From contig JAISRY010000243.1 in the NCBI GenBank assembly GCA_031273385.1, positions 1 through 7,172 on the forward strand: a stretch of DNA of 7,172 bases. Reading direction: 5' to 3'. The stretch is from Tannerellaceae bacterium (GTDB lineage Bacteria > Bacteroidota > Bacteroidia > Bacteroidales > Tannerellaceae). A program made the translations under genes and the position numbers. Numbering within the stretch: the first letter of the stretch is position 1; every line of letters starts with the position of its first letter. This document shows, one piece after another, positions 1-7,050 of this stretch. The notes under the pieces are model-generated. The model did not search any database. It was not told the origin of the DNA and saw nothing but the letters and a program-made list of their open reading frames with translations.

Positions 1-2
1 TA

Positions 3-1670
3 TCAATACTGAAAGGCGCCTCCTCCCAGAAATTCGCGCAAGAGGGAGGTGCCGGGTAGTTCCTGGTCGGAGATGTTGGTGAAGTAGCGTAGGAAGCGGA
101 TCAGGCGGTAGGCTTCTGCGTTTTCCTGATCCGATTCGCGTACTTCGGCAAGGATCGGCTCGGCATACCGCCGGAGGGCGGCCAGTTCGTATAGCATGGC
201 GCTGTTGAACATGGCGTCGGCTGTCTCCTGGTAAGGGAATATCCATTTGTCTTCGCCACGGCGCACGCTCGGCCAACGCGATATGGTCTCTTTCGCCGAA
301 TAACCACGGAAACGGTAATCACGGATGATACGGCGCAACAGCCGGTTGTCGGTCGTCGGTATCCAATTGTGGTTGTCCAACGAGATAGAGGTCAGGGCGG
401 AAACGTATACGCGGTATTTGTGCCGTTCGTCGACCATGGCGGTCAGTTCGGGGTTCATGGCGTGAATGCCCTCCATGATGAGGATGGAGTTTGTTTCGAG
501 TTTGAGTTTCTTTCCGCTGTATACGCGTGTGCCGGTGGTGAAACTGTAGGTCGGCAGGTCTATCTCTTTGCCGGAGAGGAGGGCTTGCAGGTCGTCGTTG
601 AACAGGGGCAAGTCCAGGGCGTAGAGGGATTCGAAGTCGTACTCCCCGTTTTCGTCCAGCGGCGTATCTGTCCGGTTGAGGAAATAGTCGTCCAGCGATA
701 TCCCCACGGGGTGGAGCAGGCAGGTGATCAGTTGTATTTCCAGGCGTTTGCAGAACGTCGTCTTTCCCGAAGAGGAGGGGCCTGATATCAGGACGATGCG
801 CACGCCCTCCCGGTAGCGCCGGGCGATCTCTTCGGCGATCTGCGATACTTTCTTCTCCTGCATGGCTTCCGATACCATAATGATTTGGGAGGTATTCCCC
901 TCTGCGATCGCCCTGTTCAGGTCACCGACATGTTTGAGGTGTAGCGTCCGCTGCAAGGTGTAATGTTCCTTGTAGGCTTCAAACATCTTATCCTGGCAGA
1001 TGACGGGCTCCAGCTCCATGGGGCGTTCCTTTTGGGGGACGCGGAGCAGCACGCCGTCGAAATAGGGGATGATATCGAACAGGTGGATATAACCCGACGA
1101 GGGCGTCAGGCATCCGTAGAAGAAATTGATGTATCCGTCCAGCTCGAAATAGGAGGTATAGGGCATACCGGCGGTCTCTATCAGGCGGGCTTTATCTTCC
1201 ATGCCGCGTTCGCGGAAGAGGATCACGGCCTCCGGCGTGCGGATACTCTTATGGTGAAAGGGCAGGTCGGCATGGATAATCTCCCCCATCCGCCTTTTTA
1301 TTTTGCCGATGGCCTCTTCCCCGATCCGTTCCCCGTTGTGGATGACGCAATAGTAGCCCTTTGCGATGGGATGCTCCATGTCCAGCGTGGCGCAGGGGAG
1401 TATGTCGTTGACCGCTTTGGAGAAGATATGGCACAGGGAACGGACGTATGTCCGCATGCCCGAATGTCGGGTGTAATCCATAAATTCGACGTCTTTGGGC
1501 TGCCAGCAACGGTAGGTCAACCCCTCTACCCTGTTGTTGACCAGGGCATTTAGCGGGCGGTAATCGAGTGGCGAACCGACGAGGGCGTAGATGTCCAAAA
1601 GAGACGAACCGATAGGGACGTTTTGGTATGTTTGGTTGTTTTTGCAATAAATTGTAATTGTGTCTGACAT
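3..1670 (-). CDS. Nucleoside (uridine-type) kinase with N-terminal TGS and ThrRS editing-like domains
   Basis: Complete 555-aa protein. The C-terminal half is a P-loop kinase of the uridine kinase/phosphoribulokinase family, expected to phosphorylate a nucleoside with ATP or GTP in cytoplasmic salvage. Visible motifs are Walker A GPSSSGKTT (297-305), the acidic substrate-site motif LDDYF (326-330), a YDF...LPTYSF block (344-376), EGIH (400-403) and an Arg-rich lid RLLRRIIRDYRFRG (443-456). Residues 1-65 look like a TGS domain. Residues 70-212 resemble the second additional (editing) domain of threonyl-tRNA synthetase, including GYYCVI (105-110) and a KIKRRMGEII helix (123-132), but most metal and catalytic ligands are replaced. 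This fused architecture is known and is usually annotated simply as nucleoside kinase. The ATG at 1670 lets TGS begin at once; no clear Shine-Dalgarno precedes it. It stands alone on this strand, divergent from the transporter gene. Exact substrate is not evident from sequence. Confidence 0.9.
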   Translation of the reverse strand: MSDTITIYCKNNQTYQNVPIGSSLLDIYALVGSPLDYRPLNALVNNRVEGLTYRCWQPKDVEFMDYTRHSGMRTYVRSLCHIFSKAVNDILPCATLDMEHPIAKGYYCVIHNGERIGEEAIGKIKRRMGEIIHADLPFHHKSIRTPEAVILFRERGMEDKARLIETAGMPYTSYFELDGYINFFYGCLTPSSGYIHLFDIIPYFDGVLLRVPQKERPMELEPVICQDKMFEAYKEHYTLQRTLHLKHVGDLNRAIAEGNTSQIIMVSEAMQEKKVSQIAEEIARRYREGVRIVLISGPSSSGKTTFCKRLEIQLITCLLHPVGISLDDYFLNRTDTPLDENGEYDFESLYALDLPLFNDDLQALLSGKEIDLPTYSFTTGTRVYSGKKLKLETNSILIMEGIHAMNPELTAMVDERHKYRVYVSALTSISLDNHNWIPTTDNRLLRRIIRDYRFRGYSAKETISRWPSVRRGEDKWIFPYQETADAMFNSAMLYELAALRRYAEPILAEVRESDQENAEAYRLIRFLRYFTNISDQELPGTSLLREFLGGGAFQY

Positions 1671-1690
1671 GTTATTCCAGTTTTTATTTG

Positions 1691-1698
1691 TAGTTTTG
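1691..1698 (+). promoter_or_regulatory. Candidate Bacteroidetes -7 promoter element (TAnnTTTG) for the transporter-peptidase unit
   Basis: TAGTTTTG matches the Bacteroidetes sigma-ABfr -7 consensus TAnnTTTG exactly and lies in the only real intergenic gap (1671-1741), which is AT-rich. Transcription would start a few bases downstream and leave a leader of about 35-40 nt before the ATG at 1742. No good -33 TTTG is found at the expected 19-21 bp upstream, so support is partial. On the other strand, TATATTCG (1724-1731) and TATTTTTA (1705-1712) are one-mismatch candidates for the divergent kinase promoter. Inferred from motif and position only. Confidence 0.4.
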
Positions 1699-1741
1699 CG
1701 GAGGTAAAAATAGGAATATTAATCGAATATAAAAGTTTTTA

Positions 1742-3547
1742 ATGGACTATTCTTTTTTTGACTTTCTAACGCTTGTCGGTGCGTTAGGGGTATTCCTTTA
1801 TGGAATGAAGATCATGAGCGAAGGGTTACAGAAAGTTGCGGGGGATAAACTACGCGGCATACTCTCCGTCATGACGACCAACCGCTTTACCGGCGTATTA
1901 ACGGGAATCCTCATCACCGCGCTTATTCAATCATCCAGTGCGACGACGGTTATGGTCGTCAGCTTCGTCAATGCCGGGTTGCTGAACCTGACCCAATCCA
2001 TCGGCGTTATTATGGGCGCCAATGTGGGGACGACGGTGACGGCCTGGATTATTTCGCTCTTCGGATTCAGGGTGGATATCAGTTTGTTTGCGCTGCCTTT
2101 GATCGGCCTTTGCATTCCCCTGATCTTCTCCGGAAACAGCAAGCGGAAGTCATGGGGCGAGTTTATCATGGGTTTCGCCCTCCTGTTTATCGGGCTGGCC
2201 TACCTGAAAGAATCCGTCCCCGACCTGCAAAACAATCCGCAAATCCTCTCTTTCCTACAGAATTATACGACGCTCGGCTATCGTTCCCTCTTTATCTTCC
2301 TTATGCTCGGGACGGCGCTTACCATTATCGTCCAGTCGTCCAGTGCGACGGTGGCGATTACGTTGATTATGTGTACGAAAGGGTGGATTCCCTTCGAAAT
2401 GGCGACGGCGATGATCCTGGGCGAGAATATCGGGACGACCGTTACGGCTAACCTGGCAGCCCTTTCAGCCAATATATCGGCGAAGCGGGCGGCGCTTGCC
2501 CATTTGATGTTCAACCTCTTTGGAGTCTGTTGGGTGATGCTGCTGTTTTATCCCTTTACCCACTTGATCTCCTGGATCGTGACAAACTATGGGCCGGGCG
2601 ACCCGAATGAGATGATGCAATTCCTGTCGACGTTAAGCCCCGAAACGATTTCGCTTATCACGTCGGGCGAGAGGCTGACAGATCCGTTGTTGATCGACTT
2701 GCAAAAGCAGCTGTTGTCGTTGCAGGTTTCCGTTTCCTATAGCCTTTCGCTGTTCCATACCCTGTTTAATGTCGCCAACGTATGCTTTATGATCTGGCTG
2801 GTTCAGCTCTATGTGTATGTCTGTTCCGCGCTGATCAAGCCGAAGAACGTACAGGACGAGGAGGAGTTCCAGTTGACGTTTATCTCCGCCGGTATGCTTT
2901 CGACCTCCGAGCTGTCGTTGATGCAGGCCAAAAAGGAGATGGCGGTGTATGGCGAACGTACCTACCGGATGCTCGCCATGGTGAAAGAGCTGTACTACGA
3001 AAAGGATGAGGATAAGTTCCTGAAGACATTCAGCCGCGTGGAGAAGTACGAAAACATCAGCGACCGGATGGAGATCGAGATCGCCAACTACCTGACGCAT
3101 GTGCTGGAGGGACGGTTGAGTTCGGAAAGTAAGGAAGAGATACGCGTGATGCTTCGCGCCACCACCGAGATAGAGAGTATCGCCGACTCCTGCTTCAACC
3201 TGGCGCGAACGATCAAACGGCGCAACGAGGGCCATTCCGTCTTTTCGGAAGAGCAGAATCACGGCTTTGACCAGATGATGTCATTGCTTGACGACGCGAT
3301 TTCCTACATGAATAAGACGTTGCACAAACAGGAGGTGGTGCATGATGATATCAACCCCTCCTACAATTTTGAGAACGAGATCAACAACTACCGCAACCAG
3401 TTGAAGCTGCACAACATCGAAGATGTCAACCGCAAGAAATATCAGTATCAGGACGGCGTATACTATATGGATATGATCAGTGAGTGTGAGAAGATGGGCG
3501 ACTACATCATCAATGTCATGCAGGCAATCGTTGAGAAGAAATTTTAA
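1742..3547 (+). CDS. Na+/phosphate cotransporter family protein with PhoU-like C-terminal domain
   Basis: Complete 601-aa inner-membrane protein. The N-terminal part (about 5-365) is highly hydrophobic, with some eight or more membrane segments, and carries the inverted repeat of the NptA/PNaS family: QSSSAT at 63-68 and 198-203, each followed by a G-x-N-x-GTT motif (GANVGTT 92-98, GENIGTT 227-233). In characterised family members the QSSS motifs form the Na+ and phosphate site. The soluble part (about 385-600) is helical and charged, resembling PhoU, and is presumably cytoplasmic; PhoU-like tails are common in bacterial members. Direction of transport (uptake, or export as suggested for E. 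coli YjbB) cannot be told from sequence. The start fits because hydrophobic sequence begins at once; there is no Shine-Dalgarno, only AT-rich leader. Probably cotranscribed with the peptidase gene 21 bp downstream. Not linked here to pst or pho genes. Confidence 0.93.
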   Translation: MDYSFFDFLTLVGALGVFLYGMKIMSEGLQKVAGDKLRGILSVMTTNRFTGVLTGILITALIQSSSATTVMVVSFVNAGLLNLTQSIGVIMGANVGTTVTAWIISLFGFRVDISLFALPLIGLCIPLIFSGNSKRKSWGEFIMGFALLFIGLAYLKESVPDLQNNPQILSFLQNYTTLGYRSLFIFLMLGTALTIIVQSSSATVAITLIMCTKGWIPFEMATAMILGENIGTTVTANLAALSANISAKRAALAHLMFNLFGVCWVMLLFYPFTHLISWIVTNYGPGDPNEMMQFLSTLSPETISLITSGERLTDPLLIDLQKQLLSLQVSVSYSLSLFHTLFNVANVCFMIWLVQLYVYVCSALIKPKNVQDEEEFQLTFISAGMLSTSELSLMQAKKEMAVYGERTYRMLAMVKELYYEKDEDKFLKTFSRVEKYENISDRMEIEIANYLTHVLEGRLSSESKEEIRVMLRATTEIESIADSCFNLARTIKRRNEGHSVFSEEQNHGFDQMMSLLDDAISYMNKTLHKQEVVHDDINPSYNFENEINNYRNQLKLHNIEDVNRKKYQYQDGVYYMDMISECEKMGDYIINVMQAIVEKKF

Positions 3548-3568
3548 GTACCGTTTAATCATACAACT

Positions 3569-4978
3569 ATGAACAATAGAAGATGTTTTCTCCCCCTGTC
3601 AGCCCTTTTGGGCGTTCTCCTTTTCTCCTGCACGCGGGATGCAAAAGACGAGCCTGTACCGGATGAAAAGGCAGAGCCTGTCATTGAGTGGATCGACAAT
3701 ACGATGCGCACCCATTATCTGTGGTTCGACGAGATACCGGAGCCGGCAAAGCTGGATTACACGCTGGAGCCGGACGCTTTCTTCAAGACGCTGCTCTCTT
3801 CTAAAGACGGGAAAGTAAAGAACGATACGCATTATTACTATTCTGCGATCACAAAGAAAAAAGAGGCGACAAAGGCGTATCAGGGAGGTAGCCTTTCCCT
3901 GGGGTTTGAGTACCAGTATTATTATATAGGGGATTTGGAGAAGTATGCGTTGCGCGTACTTTATATTATCCCTCATTCGCCCGCTTCCGAAGTGGATATC
4001 CGTAGAGGGGACTGGATATATGAGATAAACGGTAGTCCGGTCGGGGACGACCTGGTCGCCCAATTAAACTCCGGCGCCGAGATGCGGCTGGGTATCTCAG
4101 ATAGTATATCTCCCGTAACGATCAGCCGGCAGCCTACACTGAGTGCGCGGACAATAGAGGACAGCCCTGTATTCCTCAGTAAGGTGCTTCATGCCGGAAA
4201 CAAGAAAGTAGGGTATCTGGTCTATAACCATTTCACCGCCGGCCCGAAAGAGGACGGTACGGATGTGGCCTTTGATAATGAGTTGCGTACCGTTTTTGCG
4301 GAGTTTAAGGGGGAAGAGCCGGACGAGTTTGTCCTGGATTTGCGGTATAACGGCGGGGGTATTGTGACCAGTTCGCGCCTGTTGGCCACTATGCTGGCTC
4401 CCGAAAGCGCCCTCGATAAGGTGTTTTGTAAGCTGACCTATAACAGTAAAGGCGGCGATCCGTATACCTTTACATTGGCAAAAGAGAGTATGAACAATTC
4501 CGGCGTCCAGGGTGCAAACCTGAACCTCAAGCGGCTGTTCGTGATTACCGGCAACCGTACGGCCTCTGCTTCGGAGGCGGTCATCAATGGCCTAAAGCCC
4601 TATATGGAGGTGATTCTGGTCGGCGAACAGACCGAAGGGAAGAATGTCGGTTCGCTTGTATACGAAGACGACCGCTTTGAATGGGAGCTTCATCCCATTG
4701 TCTGTACCCTGTCGAATAGCCTTGGCTTTTCCGATTATGCCGACGGATTCTCTCCGGACTACGAATATACCGAAGTGTGGGAATCTACCTTTTCCAACTT
4801 GGGAGATGAAGAGGAATATCTTCTTCATAAGGTATTGCAATACATCGCGACGGGTACTTTCCCGAGGCGGGCATCTTTGCGTGCGGCTACCGGTGGCGGG
4901 GCGATCATCCCCTTAGGCGGTTCGCTTGACAGGAGAAGCGTCAATGGCGTGATTCTTCCCGCCTCATTTGGGCGGTGA
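3569..4978 (+). CDS. S41 family C-terminal-processing-type peptidase, lipoprotein with PDZ domain
   Basis: Complete 469-aa envelope serine protease. The N-terminus is a lipoprotein signal: MNNRR, a hydrophobic stretch, then lipobox LFSC with Cys21 as lipidation site. The mature protein opens with an acidic, charged linker (TRDAKDEP onwards). A helical S41 N-terminal region (about 35-105) precedes a PDZ-like domain (about 107-190, including RRGDWIYEING at 145-155) and the protease core (about 205-400). Ser333 in TASASE and Lys358 in GEQTEGKN fit the S41 Ser-Lys dyad; their 25-residue spacing equals that in Prc and CtpA. DLRYNGGG (257-264) is the usual core-strand motif. The C-terminal 40 residues are Gly/Arg-rich and not part of the core. 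Substrate unknown. The short gap behind the transporter gene suggests an operon; its last 15 bp overlap the opposing S41 gene. Confidence 0.9.
   Translation: MNNRRCFLPLSALLGVLLFSCTRDAKDEPVPDEKAEPVIEWIDNTMRTHYLWFDEIPEPAKLDYTLEPDAFFKTLLSSKDGKVKNDTHYYYSAITKKKEATKAYQGGSLSLGFEYQYYYIGDLEKYALRVLYIIPHSPASEVDIRRGDWIYEINGSPVGDDLVAQLNSGAEMRLGISDSISPVTISRQPTLSARTIEDSPVFLSKVLHAGNKKVGYLVYNHFTAGPKEDGTDVAFDNELRTVFAEFKGEEPDEFVLDLRYNGGGIVTSSRLLATMLAPESALDKVFCKLTYNSKGGDPYTFTLAKESMNNSGVQGANLNLKRLFVITGNRTASASEAVINGLKPYMEVILVGEQTEGKNVGSLVYEDDRFEWELHPIVCTLSNSLGFSDYADGFSPDYEYTEVWESTFSNLGDEEEYLLHKVLQYIATGTFPRRASLRAATGGGAIIPLGGSLDRRSVNGVILPASFGR
4959..4975. other. Small GC-rich inverted repeat at the convergent gene ends
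   Basis: CCGCC (4959-4963) and GGCGG (4971-4975) form a perfect 5-bp stem around a 7-nt loop. The loop contains the stop codon of the minus-strand peptidase, and the right arm abuts the stop codon of the plus-strand peptidase. Neither direction has a following T-tract, so it is not a canonical intrinsic terminator; it might slow polymerase or be chance. Two other 5-bp stems lie just upstream (4923-4927 with 4936-4940, and 4926-4930 with 4940-4944), and they exclude each other. Confidence 0.25.
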
Positions 4979-6574
4979 TCCTACGATCTTCTCATACCGC
5001 TCTTTGTTGTTCAGGATGTTGAGCGCCTCCCGGTAACTGGGGTTTTCGTCGTTTATGATTTGGTAATACGCCGATATGTCGTAAAGGTCGCGGGCAAGCA
5101 GGGCTTTTATCTGTAACCGGATCAGCGGGCGGGAACGGGTGTACTGCTCTTCGTCAAATACGATCTTTTCTTCCGCCGCCTTTGCCAACAGCTCCTGCAA
5201 AAGATCTTCGCCCGCCTCGAACGATTGTTTGTATTGGGCAAACCCCGGATAGGTGGACAACAGCTTGGTACGGCTATTATCCAGGTAGTTCATGACAAGG
5301 CGGTTCATCAATCCCGTAGCGATCAAGCGGCGGTGATAGGCCGTATAATAGGCCGTATCCAGCGGGATAAAGATATCGGGCATGATGCCTCCTCCGCCAT
5401 ACACCGTCCGCTTGGTACGCAGGGTATTGTACTTCAGGGAATCAGGGAAATGGATACTGTCGGCGCTCATGGACTCGCCACGGTTGTAACGGTCGATCAA
5501 CTCATGGTTGTAGCTATCGGCGTCCCCGTTCTCGTATGGCTTTTGAATTCCCCGGCCTGTCGGCGTATGATAGCGCGAGACGGTCAGGCGTATCATCGAA
5601 CCGTCGGGCAGGGGGATCGGCTTTTGCACCAGTCCCTTTCCAAAGGTACGGCGTCCGACGATGATGCCGCGATCCCAGTCCTGTACCGCTCCGGCTAATA
5701 TTTCGCTGGCCGATGCCGACGCTTCATCCACGAGGATGACCAACCGCCCCTCTTCAAAGTTCCCTTTGGCGGTAGACTTTGCCTCTTCGCGCGGCTGCTT
5801 AAGCCCCTCGGTGTAGACGATCAGTTTGTCTTTGTTCAGGAACTCATCCGCCAGGTCGATGGCAATGTTCAGATACCCGCCGCCATTCCCCTGCAGGTCT
5901 AACACTAAGTGTTTCATCCCCTCTTTCTTCAGTTTGGCCAACGCCTCCCTGAACTCATCGGTCGAAGAGGCGGCAAAACGGTTCAGCTTGATATAGCCTG
6001 TTTGCCTGTCCGCCATGTAAGCGGCGTCAAGGCTGAAGACCGGTATCTTCCCCCGTATAATTTTAAATTCGATCAACTGCGAGTCGCTTCCCCGTTTGAC
6101 CTTAATGCGTACCTCCGTCCCTTTCGGCCCGCGCAGGCGTTTCATAATATCCGTATTCTTCATCTCTACGCCGGCAATCAACGTGTCGTTGACCAGGATG
6201 ATACGGTCGCCCGCCATCAGCCCGACTTTCTCCGACGGCCCGCCCGGAATCACCTGTATCACGTATAACGTATCGCTCAACATATAAAACTGTATGCCGA
6301 TACCGTCGAAATTCCCCTGCAACGGTTCTGTCATATCTTTTGTCTCTTCGGGGTCAAGGTAGTTGGAATGAGGGTCGAGCTTGTCCAACATTCCGGTAAT
6401 CGCATCCTCGACCAGCTTATCGGTATAGACCGAGTCGACATACAAATTGGATATGGCATAGAGCGCCATTGACAGCTTCCTCGCTTCCAGATTCATGTTT
6501 CCCATGTTCTGTTGCGCATCCGTCGGTAGAGAGAAACATCCTGCAAGTAACAGGCATAACGCGATTTTTTTCAT
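4964..6574 (-). CDS. S41 family C-terminal processing peptidase (CtpA-like) with PDZ domain
   Basis: Complete 536-aa exported serine protease. Residues 1-20 are a signal peptide (MKK then a short hydrophobic core). Two cleavage readings exist: a lipobox LAGC with Cys13, or signal peptidase I cleavage after TDA at residue 20. A helical N-terminal region with LDPHSNYLDPEE (66-77) is typical of Ctp proteins. A PDZ domain spans about 88-162 (GIGIQF, VIPGGPSEKVGLMAGDRI). The protease core holds DLQGNGGG (226-233), Ser288 in SASASE and Lys313 in RRTFGKG, again 25 residues apart as in Prc/CtpA, so it should be active. The C-terminal region (about 395-536) begins with YGGGGIMPD and is mostly helical. 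Likely periplasmic processing or degradation of envelope proteins; substrate unknown. It follows coaD by 17 bp, suggesting cotranscription, and overlaps the other S41 gene tail to tail. Confidence 0.93.
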   Translation of the reverse strand: MKKIALCLLLAGCFSLPTDAQQNMGNMNLEARKLSMALYAISNLYVDSVYTDKLVEDAITGMLDKLDPHSNYLDPEETKDMTEPLQGNFDGIGIQFYMLSDTLYVIQVIPGGPSEKVGLMAGDRIILVNDTLIAGVEMKNTDIMKRLRGPKGTEVRIKVKRGSDSQLIEFKIIRGKIPVFSLDAAYMADRQTGYIKLNRFAASSTDEFREALAKLKKEGMKHLVLDLQGNGGGYLNIAIDLADEFLNKDKLIVYTEGLKQPREEAKSTAKGNFEEGRLVILVDEASASASEILAGAVQDWDRGIIVGRRTFGKGLVQKPIPLPDGSMIRLTVSRYHTPTGRGIQKPYENGDADSYNHELIDRYNRGESMSADSIHFPDSLKYNTLRTKRTVYGGGGIMPDIFIPLDTAYYTAYHRRLIATGLMNRLVMNYLDNSRTKLLSTYPGFAQYKQSFEAGEDLLQELLAKAAEEKIVFDEEQYTRSRPLIRLQIKALLARDLYDISAYYQIINDENPSYREALNILNNKERYEKIVGSPPK

Positions 6575-6591
6575 GCTCTTGTTTTTATATT

Positions 6592-7050
6592 TTAATATAG
6601 CTCCGTTCCTTTGGGTACGAAGAGAGAGATATCTTTGCCGTATCGCAGCAGTTCGCGGACGATACTGGAACTGATATGGGTATGCTCCGGTTCGGTGAAA
6701 AGGATAAAGGTCTCAATCCCCGTCAGCTTGCGGTTGACGTCGGCAATACTCTTTTCATATTCGAAATCATTGACGGTACGGATGCCGCGCAGGATAAACC
6801 GGGCGCCCATCGTCTCGGCAAAATCCACCGTCAGCAGGTTGTAGGATTCCGTGCGTACCCTCGGTTCGTCGCGGTATAACGTCCGTATCGCCTCCATGCG
6901 TTTTTCCAGCGAGAAGTAGGACTGCTTCTGTTCATTCACCCCGATGGCTATGATGATCTCATCGACAAGGGTCAGCCCGCGGGTCACTAACGACTGGTGG
7001 CCGATCGTGAACGGGTCGAACGTGCCGGGGAAAAGGGCTCTCTTTTTCAT
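6592..7050 (-). CDS. coaD: Phosphopantetheine adenylyltransferase (PPAT)
   Basis: Complete 152-aa cytoplasmic enzyme of coenzyme A synthesis. It transfers AMP from ATP to 4'-phosphopantetheine, giving dephospho-CoA and pyrophosphate. It is a nucleotidyltransferase with the [10 protein letters not shown] motif (9-18), where the T-x-G-H form (Thr15, His18) is the one also found in E. coli CoaD. Lys42, Arg88 and Arg91 in LRGIR, the DFEYE segment (95-99) and ISSS-VRE (126-133) align almost without gaps with E. coli CoaD. The length is near the family norm of about 160. The start is fixed by the motif position and by the ATGA overlap with the upstream topoisomerase stop codon, which suggests translational coupling. 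It lies between that gene and the CtpA-like peptidase in an apparent three-gene unit. No sign of decay. Confidence 0.97.
   Translation of the reverse strand: MKKRALFPGTFDPFTIGHQSLVTRGLTLVDEIIIAIGVNEQKQSYFSLEKRMEAIRTLYRDEPRVRTESYNLLTVDFAETMGARFILRGIRTVNDFEYEKSIADVNRKLTGIETFILFTEPEHTHISSSIVRELLRYGKDISLFVPKGTELY

Noticed and set aside
963..1553. Open plus-strand frame of 196 codons opposite the kinase gene
   Set aside because: It lies wholly antisense to a well-conserved gene, and its translation shows no recognisable domain; it is a by-product of the kinase's codon use.
1627..1634. Second exact TAnnTTTG match (TATGTTTG) on the plus strand
   Set aside because: It lies inside the start of the kinase gene, lacks a -33 partner, and would give a leader of about 100 nt; the short motif is expected by chance in T/G-rich sequence.
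1928..2350. Repeated DNA (TCCAGTGCGACG at two sites) in the transporter gene
   Set aside because: This 12-nt identity encodes the conserved QSSSAT motif in the two halves of the protein's ancient internal repeat; it is not a mobile or regulatory repeat.
2633..3262. Open minus-strand frame of 209 codons opposite the transporter's PhoU-like region
   Set aside because: Entirely antisense to the transporter gene, with His/Leu/Gln-rich translation typical of shadow frames and no domain signature.
4862..4975. Gly/Arg-rich C-terminal tail of the lipoprotein peptidase as a possible read-through or frameshift product
   Set aside because: The frame is continuous with the protease core and ends cleanly at a TGA; without an alignment of homologues nothing shows that the tail is aberrant.
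5225..5698. Open plus-strand frame of 157 codons within the CtpA-like peptidase gene
   Set aside because: Antisense shadow of a gene with an intact catalytic dyad; no motif of its own and no credible promoter or start region.
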